In this document: piece by piece, positions 37,116 to 46,341 of the stretch
How positions within the stretch are numbered: the first letter of the stretch is position 1
Layout: the number at the start of each line of letters is the position of its first letter
Assembly (NCBI RefSeq): GCF_039905635.1
Contig: NZ_CP157000.1
Coordinates: forward strand, 3,596,001 to 3,660,000
Source: Microbacterium sp. ProA8
GTDB lineage: Bacteria; Actinomycetota; Actinomycetes; Actinomycetales; Microbacteriaceae
Length of the DNA: 64,000 bases
Reading direction: 5' to 3'
The notes under the pieces: generated by a model
Told to the model about the DNA's origin: nothing
The model's database searches: none
What the model saw: the letters and a program-made list of their open reading frames with translations, nothing else
Position numbers and translations under genes: made by a program

Positions 37116-38834
37116 TCAGTGCGACTCCCGCGAGACCTTCGATCCGCTGGAGCCCACCAGGAAGTCGAGGTCGGCTCCGGTGTCGGCCTGCATGACGTGG
37201 TCGATGTAGAGCCGCTCCCAGCCGCGGCGGGGGTTAGCGAAGCCTTGCACGGTCGCGTCGTTGATGCCGCGCGCCGCGAGTTCGTCGGCGGGGACTTCGA
37301 CCTCGAGGCGGCGGTTGCGCACGTCGAGGCTGATCCAGTCGCCGGTCTCCACTCGCCCGAGCGGCCCGCCCGCGGCGGCCTCGGGCGTGACATGCAGGAT
37401 GACGGTGCCGTAGGCGGTGCCCGACATCCGTCCGTCGCAGATGCGCACCATGTCGCGGACGCCCTTCTCGAGCAGCTTCTTCGGCAGCGGCATGTTCGAC
37501 ACCTCGGGCATGCCGGGGTAGCCCATCGGGCCGCAGCCGCGGAGGATCATGACCGAGTCCTCGTCGATGTCGAGGTCGGGGTCGTCGATGCGGGCGTGGA
37601 AGTATTCGATGGAGTCGAACACCACGGCACGGCCGCGGTGCTTCAAGAGGTGGGGCGACGCGGCGGCGGGTTTGATGATCGCGCCGCCCGGGGCGAGGGA
37701 TCCGCGCAGCACGCTGATGCCCGCGGCCGGAATGAGGGGTGCATCGCGGGGTGCGATGACATCGGCGTCCCAGATCCGCGCGTCGTCGAGGTAGTCCACG
37801 AGCGGACGACCGGTGATGGTCAGTGCGGTGGGGTCGAGCAGATCCTTCACCTCGCGGAGGACCGCGAGGAATCCGCCGGCCCGGTACAGGTCGTCCATCA
37901 GGTAGCGGCCGGCCGGCTGCAGGTTCACCAGCAGCGGCACCTCCGCGCCGACCCGGTCGAAGTCGTCGATGGTCAGATCGATCCCCAGCCGACCGGCGAT
38001 GGCGAGCAGATGCACGACCGCGTTGGTCGAGCCGCCGATCGCGGCGAGCGCGACGATCGCGTTGTGGAAGCTCGCCTTCGTGAGGATCGTCGAGGGGCGG
38101 CGGTCCTGTTCGATCAGCCGCACCGCGAGCCGTCCGGTCTCGTGCGAGGCCTCGAGCAGCCGGCTGTCCGGCGCGGGTGTGCCGGCCAGGCCGGGGATGA
38201 TCGTTCCCAGCGCCTCAGCGACGAGGGCCATGGTCGACGCGGTGCCCATCGTGTTGCAATGACCCTTCGACCGGATCATCGACGACTCCGACCGGGCGAA
38301 CAGCGCCTCGCTCAGGGTGCCGGCACGGACCTCTTCGCTGAGCCGCCAGACATCCGTTCCGCAGCCGAGCGCCTCGCCGCGGAAGTGGCCGGTCAGCATC
38401 GGACCGCCCGGAATCACAACGGCAGGAAGATCGACGGATGCCGCGGCCATCAGCAGCGCCGGAATCGTCTTGTCGCAGCCCCCCAGCAGCACGACGCCGT
38501 CGATGGGGTTGGCGCGCAGCATCTCCTCGGTCGCCATCGCCATCATGTTGCGCCACAGCATCGCCGTCGGGCGCACCTGCGTCTCGCCGAGCGAGACCAC
38601 CGGCAGATTCAGCGGAATCCCGCCCGCTTCGTAGATGCCGTTCTTCACCGACTGCGCCACCTCGTCGAGGTGCGCATTGCACGGGGTCAGGTCGGAGGCG
38701 GTGTTGGCGATGGCGATCTGCGGCCGCCCGCGGAACGCGGTGTCAGGCAGACCCCGCCGCATCCACGCCCGGTGGATATATGCGTTCCGATCGTCACCCG
38801 AGTACCACTCGGAGCTCCTGAGGTCGGACGCCAT
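37116..38834 (-). CDS. IlvD/Edd family sugar-acid dehydratase
   Basis: 572 residues. The [2Fe-2S] cysteines are Cys52 (TPCNAH), Cys120 (LLGGCDKT) and Cys193 (KGHCNT), a constant seven below those of Rhizobium L-arabinonate dehydratase. The N-terminus SSEWYSGDDRNAYIHRAWMRRGLPD matches sugar-acid dehydratases rather than the branched-chain amino-acid enzyme IlvD. It would dehydrate an aldonate (L-arabinonate, D-xylonate or similar) to a 2-keto-3-deoxy acid. No aldonolactonase or aldolase gene is next to it. The ribosome site is weak, and a palindrome lies directly upstream. Confidence 0.88.
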   Translation of the reverse strand: MASDLRSSEWYSGDDRNAYIHRAWMRRGLPDTAFRGRPQIAIANTASDLTPCNAHLDEVAQSVKNGIYEAGGIPLNLPVVSLGETQVRPTAMLWRNMMAMATEEMLRANPIDGVVLLGGCDKTIPALLMAAASVDLPAVVIPGGPMLTGHFRGEALGCGTDVWRLSEEVRAGTLSEALFARSESSMIRSKGHCNTMGTASTMALVAEALGTIIPGLAGTPAPDSRLLEASHETGRLAVRLIEQDRRPSTILTKASFHNAIVALAAIGGSTNAVVHLLAIAGRLGIDLTIDDFDRVGAEVPLLVNLQPAGRYLMDDLYRAGGFLAVLREVKDLLDPTALTITGRPLVDYLDDARIWDADVIAPRDAPLIPAAGISVLRGSLAPGGAIIKPAAASPHLLKHRGRAVVFDSIEYFHARIDDPDLDIDEDSVMILRGCGPMGYPGMPEVSNMPLPKKLLEKGVRDMVRICDGRMSGTAYGTVILHVTPEAAAGGPLGRVETGDWISLDVRNRRLEVEVPADELAARGINDATVQGFANPRRGWERLYIDHVMQADTGADLDFLVGSSGSKVSRESH

Positions 38835-38835
38835 T

Positions 38836-38856
38836 GTTTACCAACTTTCGGAAAAC
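38836..38856. promoter_or_regulatory. Putative operator upstream of the dehydratase
   Basis: An inverted repeat GTTTACC-N7-GGAAAAC (one mismatched pair) sits immediately upstream of the dehydratase start in an AT-rich stretch. The form resembles GntR- or IclR-type sites. No regulator gene is adjacent. Confidence 0.45.
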
Positions 38857-38918
38857 GAGCTTATCCAGACACACCGGGAGAGATTAGGGGTCAACGCAAG
38901 CGCCGTTCACCCCGCACC

Positions 38919-39761
38919 TCAGGACCGCTTCGTCTGGGTCTTGAGGAGTCGGGCGGCGATGTCGGGAACGTAGCGGAACTGCTCGACGGGGGGTCGCTTG
39001 TAGTCGTTCGCGTCGGGTCGATCGGGGATCGAGACGTCATCCAGCTCGAGACGCTGATACGGGATGCTGCTGAGCAGGTGTGCGATCACGTTCAGCCGCG
39101 CGCTGCGCTTGTCATCGCTTTCGATCGTCCACCACGGCGACTCAGAAGTGTCAGTCGCCGCGAACATCGCATCCTTCGCTCGTGAGTAGTCCTCCCACCT
39201 CAGGATCGACTCGAGGTCGGTCGGAGAAAGCTTCCAGCGACGCATCGGGTCATCCAACCGCGACGCGAAGCGCGACTGCTGCTCTTCGTCCGACACCGAG
39301 AACCAGTACTTCACCAGGATGATCCCGTCCTCGATCAGCAGGCGTTCCACGATCGGACACTGGCGGAGGAAGGCCTGGTACTGCTCCTCGGAGCAGTAGT
39401 CCATGACGCGCTCCACTCCCGCGCGGTTGTACCAGGACCGGTCCATCAGGACGATCTCACCCTTGGTGGGAAGCCGTTCGATGTAGCGCTGGAAGTACCA
39501 CTGACCGCGCTCCTTCTTCGAAGGCTTGGGCAGGGCGACGACGCGCGCATGTCGGGGATTCAGGTATTGCACCACCCGTTTGATCGCACCGCCCTTGCCC
39601 GCGGCGTCGCGACCCTCGAAGATCACCAGTACGCGCGCGCCGGTCGCTGCGACCCACTGCTGCATCTCGACGAGTTCGACCTGCAGACGTTTCAGCTCAG
39701 CCTCGTACAGTCGCTTGGGGAGGCGTTTTGCCGAGGGCTTGGGCGCCTTCTTCGTGGACAT
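38919..39761 (-). CDS. ppk2: Polyphosphate kinase 2 family protein
   Basis: 280 residues, the length of a one-domain (class I) PPK2. Walker A GRDAAGKG at 50-57, a lid module of basic residues (ALPKPSKKERGQWYFQRYIERLP) and Walker B LMDRSWYNRAGVERVM (107-115) are all present. It uses polyphosphate to phosphorylate nucleoside diphosphates, or the reverse. The ribosome site at ATG 39761 is poor. It follows the dehydratase-side gap and is not obviously co-transcribed with the fructan operon, since a hairpin at 40000-40031 separates them. Confidence 0.93.
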   Translation of the reverse strand: MSTKKAPKPSAKRLPKRLYEAELKRLQVELVEMQQWVAATGARVLVIFEGRDAAGKGGAIKRVVQYLNPRHARVVALPKPSKKERGQWYFQRYIERLPTKGEIVLMDRSWYNRAGVERVMDYCSEEQYQAFLRQCPIVERLLIEDGIILVKYWFSVSDEEQQSRFASRLDDPMRRWKLSPTDLESILRWEDYSRAKDAMFAATDTSESPWWTIESDDKRSARLNVIAHLLSSIPYQRLELDDVSIPDRPDANDYKRPPVEQFRYVPDIAARLLKTQTKRS

Positions 39762-39999
39762 TCAGTTCGTCCGGGGTCGCGCGGTGCGCGCCTTGGTCGT
39801 GGTTCCGCGGTTGTGCATGATCGCCTTCGATTCCCGGCGTCTTGTTCGCCGCGCCGCCAACACTACGCAGACGGCACCGTGTTCAGGCGGGTGTTGACAA
39901 CCCCGTTCGACGCGTAGGCGAACGGCATGTCGCAGTCGCAGTTCCGCCACGACGTAGGGGTGTCCGGACCCGGGCTCATGACGTCGGTGCGGAGGGCCC

Positions 40000-40031
40000 G
40001 CCATCCTCCCGTGCTCAGTCGGGAGGATGGC
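40000..40031 (-). terminator. Hairpin terminator of the fructan operon
   Basis: Arms GCCATCCTCCCG (40000-40011) and CGGGAGGATGGC (40020-40031) make a perfect 12-bp stem with an eight-base loop, 18 bases past the stop of the giant GH32 gene. There is no T-run. The rest of 39762-40049 holds no gene that I can see. Confidence 0.7.
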
Positions 40032-40049
40032 AAGCCCGACACACCGCGA

Positions 40050-43000
40050 CTACTCCATCGTGGGGACGTTGATGTCGTCCACGCTGATGTGCCCCCACCC
40101 GCCGGTGGCGCGATCGACGATCTCGATATAGAGGTCCTCGCCCAGGTGCTCCGCCAGGTCCAGGTCTCGCCGCTGGTATTGAGCGCGCAGCGCCTCCTGC
40201 TCGTTTCCGGATACCTTGGCGAGCATCGCTCCGTCGGATGCGCGGATGACGGCCACGTAGAGGTTGTCCGGGTCGTAGCCGCCGGCGGTGAGCAGGTCGA
40301 TCTGGCCATCACCGCCGAGGGTGAAGGTGGCGGATCGCAGGGCGCCGGTGCCGGCGTCGCCGACGGCTTCGTCGAAGCCCCACAGGTGGCAGCGGTCGGT
40401 GCTGCCCCAAGCGTTTGCCTGTCGGAACGTGCCACCCCATCCCCAGTCGTCGGCGTTGGTCACGGTGGCGTTGCTGAAGGCGTTGCCCTCGAGGATCATC
40501 CAGTCGCTGAGATCGCACGAAGCGAAGTCTCCATTGGGAAGTCCGGCTCCTTCGGGCGTGGAGGGCTCGTCGAAGTGCGAGGGCGTGACGGGGCCGAAAG
40601 CCCCATCGAGGTTCCAGACCTCGAGGGACTTGATCTGGACCTTGGCGTCACCCAGAACCCGCAGTCCGACCGCGTCGGCGAGTGTCGGGTAGACGCGGGT
40701 CGTCAGGGACTTCCTTCCGTCGACGTAGGCCTCCACGACGGAGCGGTCGACGTAGACGTGCATCGTGACCTTGCCGTTGGCGCCGACGACGAACTCGCCC
40801 GAGTTGACACCCTTTCGCGTGTCCGGATCCAGGCTGGAGAAGTTGCGATCGACGGCGAGCATGTTCTCTGCCGGGTCAACGGTCAGGATCGTGCGCTCCG
40901 CGCCATCGGCGCTGCGCCGCACCTCCAGGCCGACGGCCGAGTCGGTGCCCTTGACCTGCAATTCGACCTTCACCTCGAGGAGGTCGGTGAGCTGATCCTG
41001 GGTGTTGGCCAGGGCGGTGTTGGCCTTCGCGACGGTGGTGTTCTTGAGGTCGACCACCTGCTGAGCGCGCAGCGACTCGAGTTCCTCGATCGGTTCGATA
41101 CCGACATCACCGCTGGGGAGGATCCCCAGCGCGACGGGCAACCCCATGGAGTGGGCCCACCCGGCGCCGTAGTGGTCGGTTTCGCTGCGCCCGTCCTGGG
41201 TGATCGTGAAGAGGATCGTGCGGCCGTCGGGGTCGACCATGCCGGAGGGGCCGGTGAAGTGCTCGCCGTAGTCCCACATGCGTGGCTCTTCGTGGTCGGG
41301 CACGAACGAGAACGTGTCGCGGTCCCATTCGCCCACCCAGTAGTAGGTGTTCTTCGCCGTGTCGATGTTGTACCCGTCGAACCAGGGGTTCACGACCAGG
41401 ACGTGCTTCTCCTCGCCGTCGACTGCTCCGACGGGGAGCAGCACAGGCAGCTCCCACACCTGCCCCGTTTTGGGGTACTTCAGGGCGTCGCCGATGAAGA
41501 GGGGATTGCGGTACTCCCAGTTCACCAGATCACGGGACGTGTAGAGCAGGGCGGTTCCGCCGACGCGGGTGTCCCCGTCGAGGATGCCCGAGCCGACGAT
41601 CTGGTACCAGATCGGCTGCCCGTCCGCGGCGGTCTCCTTCCATACGAACGGGTCGCGGAACTGTCCGAACCACGGGGTGCCCACCGGGGACGCCAGATCG
41701 CGCGCCTGGGTCGTGACGGGCGCGGGTTCCAAGCGCCATTCCGTGAGATCGCTGTTCGCCGCTCCGTCCACAGGCCACGCCAGCCCGGTGGCCTGATTCG
41801 GCACGGCCGCGTCGTTGCCGGCGGTGTAGAACAGCACAGGCTTCCCGTCGGCGTCGAGGGTTGCGCTCCCCGACCAGACGCCGTCCGGTGTGACGGGCGC
41901 AGTCGGGGCGATCGCGACGGGCAGGTCCTCCCAATGGACGAGGTCGTCGCTGACGGCGTGCCCCCAGTGGATCTGGTGCCAGTACGGTCCCTGCGGGTTG
42001 TGCTGGTAGAAGATGTGGTACTTGCCGTCGTAGAAGACCGGCGCATGCGGCTCGTTCATCCAATGCTCCGGAGGCAGGAAATGGTACTGCGGCCGGTACC
42101 TGTCACCGTCGAAGCGGACGCGGGACGGCGTGATCGCCGGCGCGGTCGCGTCTGCACCTGCGTCGGCGGCAGCAGCGATCTCATCGGCACCGAGAAGGGC
42201 GTCGGTCACCGTCAGTTCATCGATGGCCCCGTTCCACATGTTCGCGCGGAACACGCCGTTGATCACCGCGGCGTTGTTGTGGCGGCCGATCAGCAGCGGC
42301 CGCGAATCGGCGGCGAGGATGCGGGTGCCTTTGCCGATGTTCTTCTCAGCGACCTGTTCCCCGTTCAGGTACAGGCGGATCAGTCCCGTGCCGGCATCGT
42401 ACGTAGCCGCGACATGGCTCCATTCATAGGTGGGGAGCACGGCGTCGTCGCCGACGCGGAGGGTGTGCCAGTTCACGCCGTCTCCGAGCTCGAGGCCCCA
42501 CGCGCCGTGTCGGTACATGCCCAGCAGGTAGCCGGTCTTGGCCTTGGCGTCGTGCTGATTGACGATGGCGGAGGCTTGGCCGAGGTCGCCCCACTCGTAG
42601 GAGCGCGGGGCGACCCACGCTTCGATGCTGAGTGTGCTGCTGGGGACGAGCGCCGCAGTCCCCGCCCGCTCGATGGATGTCGAGTAGCCGTCGAACAGCA
42701 GCGCACCGTCGACGACGCCGGCGGTCCACAGCGGGTCGCTGTCAGGCTTGTCCGCAGCATCATTGAACACGTAGGCGACGGCATCGGGGGTCGCTGCCCC
42801 ACCGGCGGCGGTCGTGCCGGATCCCTCGTCGAACGACCAGTGCATCGGGTCGTTGAGGAGGGTTCGGATTCCGTCGGCGTTGAGGTGGCCGATGGTCGAG
42901 TTGTCCACCAACCGCAGGCGGACCACGTCGCCGCGGTGCGCACCGAGGTCGATGGCAACCGGCTGATACGTGTCGGTCGCCTGGGGAACGCCGACGCGTG

Positions 43001-44369
43001 CGAGCTCACTGCCGTCGGTGTCCGAAATGATGGCCGCGTACACGTCGGGGTTCTTCGATCCGCCGAGGAGGAGCCGAACCTCCGCGTCCCCGCCGACGCG
43101 GAATCGGGGTGAGGTGAGGGCGCCGATGGCGGCATCCGAGTCCAGCGCGCCACCCCACAGGTGGTACGTGCCCTCCGCCTCGAAGGGGTGGCCGTCCGGG
43201 GTGGACGTGGCGTCGGAGACGTGTGCCGCGCTGAACGCGGCTCCTTCTGCGGTCCAGCCGTCGAGCGTTCCGGTTTCGAAACCGGCGTTGTCGAACTCGT
43301 AGCCGAGAACCTCGACGTTGGTGTCGAATGCGTCGACGTTGATGTGTCCCCATCCGCCGGTGGCGGTGTCGACGACCTCGAAGTACAGGTCCTTTCCGAG
43401 GTGGGCGGCAGCGTTCCATCGCACCAGCGAGTAGCTCTCGGAGTCCGCGAAGCCCGTGTTGGTCGCCCGCATGAGTTCCGCTCCGTCGGATGCGCGGTGG
43501 AGGGCGACGTAGAGATTGTCGACGTCGTTACCCCCTCCGATGAGGAACTCGATGGTGCCGGTCCCGGTGAGCGTGAAGGTGGAGGAGCGCAGCGTGCCGG
43601 TGCGCGCGTCACCTCCGACGCTGGCACCCCAGAGATGATGAGTGCCGCCGTGGTTGAATGGCCCGCCCCATCCCCAGTCGGTCGCGCTGCTGACGTGCGC
43701 GTCGGTGAAGGCATCCCCGCTCACGACGTTCCAGCCGGTGAGGTCGCCGCTCTCGAATCCAGGATTGATCACCTGGGTGACCGACGTCTCCGTGTAGGTG
43801 CGGACGTCGTCCAGGTTGATATGCCCCCACCCGCCGGATGAGTTGTCGACGACTTCGAGATAGAGATCCTCGCCGAGCTCCGCGGACACATTCCACACGA
43901 CTCGCGTGAGCGCTTCCGAGTCGGCGAACGAGGTGTTGGTCGCGCGTCGGATCTCGGTGTCGTCACTGGCGCGCCGCAATGCGACATAGAGGTTGTCGAT
44001 GTCGTTGCCGCCGCCGATCAGGAAGCTGACCTCACCGATTCCGCCCAGGGTGAAGGTCGAGGACCGCAGCTTCCCTGTCGGTGCATCGTCGCCGGCTGCC
44101 GCGCCCCACAGATGGTAGGTGCCATCGGGGTTGAAGCAGCAGCCCCAGCCCCAGTCGGTCGCGTCGCTGACGTGCGTGTCGGTGAACGCGTTCCCCTCCG
44201 CCGCCGTCCAGCCTGTGAGGTCGCCGGTTTCGAAGCTCGGGTTTTCGATGGTGTTTGCTGCGGCGGTCGCCGCGAGCGGTGCCGTGAAGCTCAGTGCCCC
44301 CACGGCGAGTGCGGTTGAGAGTGCGGCGGCGAGAGCGCGCCGTGGCGCACTCATCCTGGTTGTCCTCAT
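40050..44369 (-). CDS. Secreted multidomain GH32 fructan hydrolase
   Basis: 1,439 residues from ATG 44369 (AGGAG six bases before; numbering here from the in-frame ATG 44375). A signal peptide ending near ATAAAN (about 38) is followed by three repeats of some 150 residues (44-193, 203-352, 363-505) beginning NPSFETGDLTGW and ending GGWGHINxD, then a LamG-like domain (510-735), the GH32 five-bladed propeller (770-1100), the GH32 beta-sandwich (1110-1257) and a fourth repeat (1281-1437). The nucleophile motif reads WMNEPHAP, so Glu775 replaces the usual Asp; the RDP motif is 907-909 and the acid/base Glu975 is in WELP. Likely a secreted levanase, inulinase or fructan transferase. No sortase anchor is present. 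Confidence 0.9.
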   Translation of the reverse strand: MRTTRMSAPRRALAAALSTALAVGALSFTAPLAATAAANTIENPSFETGDLTGWTAAEGNAFTDTHVSDATDWGWGCCFNPDGTYHLWGAAAGDDAPTGKLRSSTFTLGGIGEVSFLIGGGNDIDNLYVALRRASDDTEIRRATNTSFADSEALTRVVWNVSAELGEDLYLEVVDNSSGGWGHINLDDVRTYTETSVTQVINPGFESGDLTGWNVVSGDAFTDAHVSSATDWGWGGPFNHGGTHHLWGASVGGDARTGTLRSSTFTLTGTGTIEFLIGGGNDVDNLYVALHRASDGAELMRATNTGFADSESYSLVRWNAAAHLGKDLYFEVVDTATGGWGHINVDAFDTNVEVLGYEFDNAGFETGTLDGWTAEGAAFSAAHVSDATSTPDGHPFEAEGTYHLWGGALDSDAAIGALTSPRFRVGGDAEVRLLLGGSKNPDVYAAIISDTDGSELARVGVPQATDTYQPVAIDLGAHRGDVVRLRLVDNSTIGHLNADGIRTLLNDPMHWSFDEGSGTTAAGGAATPDAVAYVFNDAADKPDSDPLWTAGVVDGALLFDGYSTSIERAGTAALVPSSTLSIEAWVAPRSYEWGDLGQASAIVNQHDAKAKTGYLLGMYRHGAWGLELGDGVNWHTLRVGDDAVLPTYEWSHVAATYDAGTGLIRLYLNGEQVAEKNIGKGTRILAADSRPLLIGRHNNAAVINGVFRANMWNGAIDELTVTDALLGADEIAAAADAGADATAPAITPSRVRFDGDRYRPQYHFLPPEHWMNEPHAPVFYDGKYHIFYQHNPQGPYWHQIHWGHAVSDDLVHWEDLPVAIAPTAPVTPDGVWSGSATLDADGKPVLFYTAGNDAAVPNQATGLAWPVDGAANSDLTEWRLEPAPVTTQARDLASPVGTPWFGQFRDPFVWKETAADGQPIWYQIVGSGILDGDTRVGGTALLYTSRDLVNWEYRNPLFIGDALKYPKTGQVWELPVLLPVGAVDGEEKHVLVVNPWFDGYNIDTAKNTYYWVGEWDRDTFSFVPDHEEPRMWDYGEHFTGPSGMVDPDGRTILFTITQDGRSETDHYGAGWAHSMGLPVALGILPSGDVGIEPIEELESLRAQQVVDLKNTTVAKANTALANTQDQLTDLLEVKVELQVKGTDSAVGLEVRRSADGAERTILTVDPAENMLAVDRNFSSLDPDTRKGVNSGEFVVGANGKVTMHVYVDRSVVEAYVDGRKSLTTRVYPTLADAVGLRVLGDAKVQIKSLEVWNLDGAFGPVTPSHFDEPSTPEGAGLPNGDFASCDLSDWMILEGNAFSNATVTNADDWGWGGTFRQANAWGSTDRCHLWGFDEAVGDAGTGALRSATFTLGGDGQIDLLTAGGYDPDNLYVAVIRASDGAMLAKVSGNEQEALRAQYQRRDLDLAEHLGEDLYIEIVDRATGGWGHISVDDINVPTME

Positions 44370-44396
44370 GTCCATCTCCTTCGACGGCGGGGTGGT

Positions 44397-45404
44397 TCAG
44401 GTCGCGTGGGGGGTCGCTGCGGGAACGCGCAGCGCACCGTGGTGGATGTGGTCGAAACGGCCATCTGTCACGCGCAGATTGCCGTCGGCGCCCCACGAGA
44501 CCGGCAACGGGTCCGAGAGTGCGCCGACGAAGTCGCCGGCCGGGTCGACGTGGAGGAAGGCGAACAAGTACCAGCGACCATCGCGGTGCCTGACCAAGCG
44601 ACCTGCGTACAGCGATTCGTCGGTGAGACGCGCGGCCCGGCGGATGTCATAGGGACCCTCAGCACGGTCGATCGGTACCGCCCACACTCCCCCGGCGCTG
44701 TCGCGTCGTGACGCACTCAGTTCGCCGGCCAGACAGCTGAAGATGAGAACGTGGCGACCGTCGATCTCGGCGACCTGGGGGACTTCCAGCTGTCCGAAGC
44801 CGGCTCCGGGATCGGACCACGGCGGCTGCACCGTCCAGGTGGAGAGGTCTGCGGACGTGGCGTGTCCGATGACACCGCGCTCGTCTGCGGCTCCGTGCTT
44901 GCTGCGGGCCGTGACCAGCATCTGCCATCCCGGAATGCCGGGCGCTTCGAACACCCACGGGTCGCGCCACGCCTCGTCGAACCAGTCGCCGGAGTCGAAC
45001 TTCTCATACCAGCGCGGGTCTGCCTCGGCGATCGCACCAGGCTGCTTCTCCCAGTGGTACAGATCCGTGGAGGTCGCGACGCCGACGCGCTGGATGGTGC
45101 CGGCGTCCGCGCGGGACGTACCGGTGTAGAACATCCGCCAGACACCGTCGTGGCCCTGCACGACAGAACCCGTCCAGGTGGTGAAGTCATCGAATGCCGG
45201 GCCGTCGGCGGCGATCAGCGCGTCGGGCACCTCTTGCCAAGTCCGAAGGTCGTCCGAGACTGCGTGCCCGACAGTGACATGGAAGTGTCGGCGGTTCGGG
45301 TCGTGCAGGGCGCGGGAAGCTTTCAGATAGAAGACGTGGTAGTCCGTACCGTCGTCCGCGAACCACATGTCCCATGTCCATGCGTCGGGAAGTGTGAATG
45401 GCAT
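44397..45404 (-). CDS. Small GH32-like glycosidase, cytoplasmic
   Basis: 335 residues without signal peptide and without the C-terminal beta-sandwich usual in GH32. The five-bladed propeller signatures are present: Asp12 in TWDMWFADD as likely nucleophile, WRDPWVF (147-149) as stabiliser and Glu207 in GQLEVPQV as acid/base. Its start overlaps the stop of the permease (ATGA), and it is followed by the secreted GH32, so the role is probably cleaving imported fructo-oligosaccharides or sucrose. GH43 or GH68-like assignments are less likely but share the fold. Confidence 0.82.
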   Translation of the reverse strand: MPFTLPDAWTWDMWFADDGTDYHVFYLKASRALHDPNRRHFHVTVGHAVSDDLRTWQEVPDALIAADGPAFDDFTTWTGSVVQGHDGVWRMFYTGTSRADAGTIQRVGVATSTDLYHWEKQPGAIAEADPRWYEKFDSGDWFDEAWRDPWVFEAPGIPGWQMLVTARSKHGAADERGVIGHATSADLSTWTVQPPWSDPGAGFGQLEVPQVAEIDGRHVLIFSCLAGELSASRRDSAGGVWAVPIDRAEGPYDIRRAARLTDESLYAGRLVRHRDGRWYLFAFLHVDPAGDFVGALSDPLPVSWGADGNLRVTDGRFDHIHHGALRVPAATPHAT

Positions 45405-46336
45405 CAGCCTTTAACTCCTGAGGATGCGATCGAGTTGATGAAGGACTTCTGGAATGCGATGAACAGCGCCACGACGGGGATCGTGATGAGCGATGAGTAC
45501 GCCATCACCTGACCCCACGACACGTTGAGTTGGAAGAAGTACTGAAGGCCGACCATCACCGGGCGCAGCTCTTCGCTCTGCACGACCATCAGCGGCCAGA
45601 GATAGGAGTTCCATGCCGGCAGGAAGGTCAGGATTGCGACCGTGGCGATGGCGGGGCCGGACAACGGCATGACGATGCGGCGGTAGATGCTGAACCACCC
45701 CGCCCCGTCAACACGGGCGGCCTCGTCCAGTTCCTTCGGGATGGAGGAGAAGTACTGATAGAAGAGGTACACCGAGAACGCGTTGGCGATGAACGGGATG
45801 ATCTGCACGTGGTAGGTGTTCAGCCAGCCTTGGCTGAATGCGAGGCTGAACCCCTCGGCCTCGAGCGAGGGCAGCTTGTTGACCCACCACAGCAGGGGCA
45901 ACGCGAGCGTCTCGAACGGCACGATCAGCGTGGCCAGGATGAGGGTGAGGACGAGCCCCCGGCCTCGCCACCGCAGTCGTGCCAGTGCGAACGCGGCCAT
46001 GCTGTTGATGAGGATGCCGAGTACCACGGTCGTAGCGGCGATCAGGATCGAGTTCGCAAGGAACTGCCAGAACGGCACCCGGTTGAAGACACCCTCGTAG
46101 TTGTCGAGGGACACATCCCCGACCGGGGCGAACGCCCGCCAGGATCCGAGGTCGGCGAAGATCTGCAGGTCCGGTTTGAACGACGAGACCGCCATGAAGA
46201 CGATCGGCAGGGCGAAGAACAGCACCAGGGCGCTGCGCAACAAGGTGATGCCGACCGCGCGGCCCCGACCGGGGCGGGCGACCCGCGGCTGGGTGTCGGT
46301 GACGTCGGGAAGCACGAGGCGCTGTGTAGCGGACAT
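45404..46336 (-). CDS. Sugar ABC transporter permease (MalG-like)
   Basis: 310 residues with six membrane segments and the EAA loop KELDEAARVDGAGWFSIYRRIVMPL. ATG 46336 has AGGAG nine bases upstream. It starts five bases after the stop of the other permease (46342) and overlaps the small GH32 gene at its end. Together they form the channel of the fructan-product importer. No ATPase is encoded in the operon. Confidence 0.9.
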   Translation of the reverse strand: MSATQRLVLPDVTDTQPRVARPGRGRAVGITLLRSALVLFFALPIVFMAVSSFKPDLQIFADLGSWRAFAPVGDVSLDNYEGVFNRVPFWQFLANSILIAATTVVLGILINSMAAFALARLRWRGRGLVLTLILATLIVPFETLALPLLWWVNKLPSLEAEGFSLAFSQGWLNTYHVQIIPFIANAFSVYLFYQYFSSIPKELDEAARVDGAGWFSIYRRIVMPLSGPAIATVAILTFLPAWNSYLWPLMVVQSEELRPVMVGLQYFFQLNVSWGQVMAYSSLITIPVVALFIAFQKSFINSIASSGVKG

Positions 46337-46341
46337 CGCGA

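Noticed and set aside
39927..43112. A 1,061-codon open frame on the plus strand opposite the giant GH32 gene
   Set aside because: It mirrors the GH32 codons, has shadow-like composition and no ribosome site or recognisable domain; high GC keeps antisense frames open.
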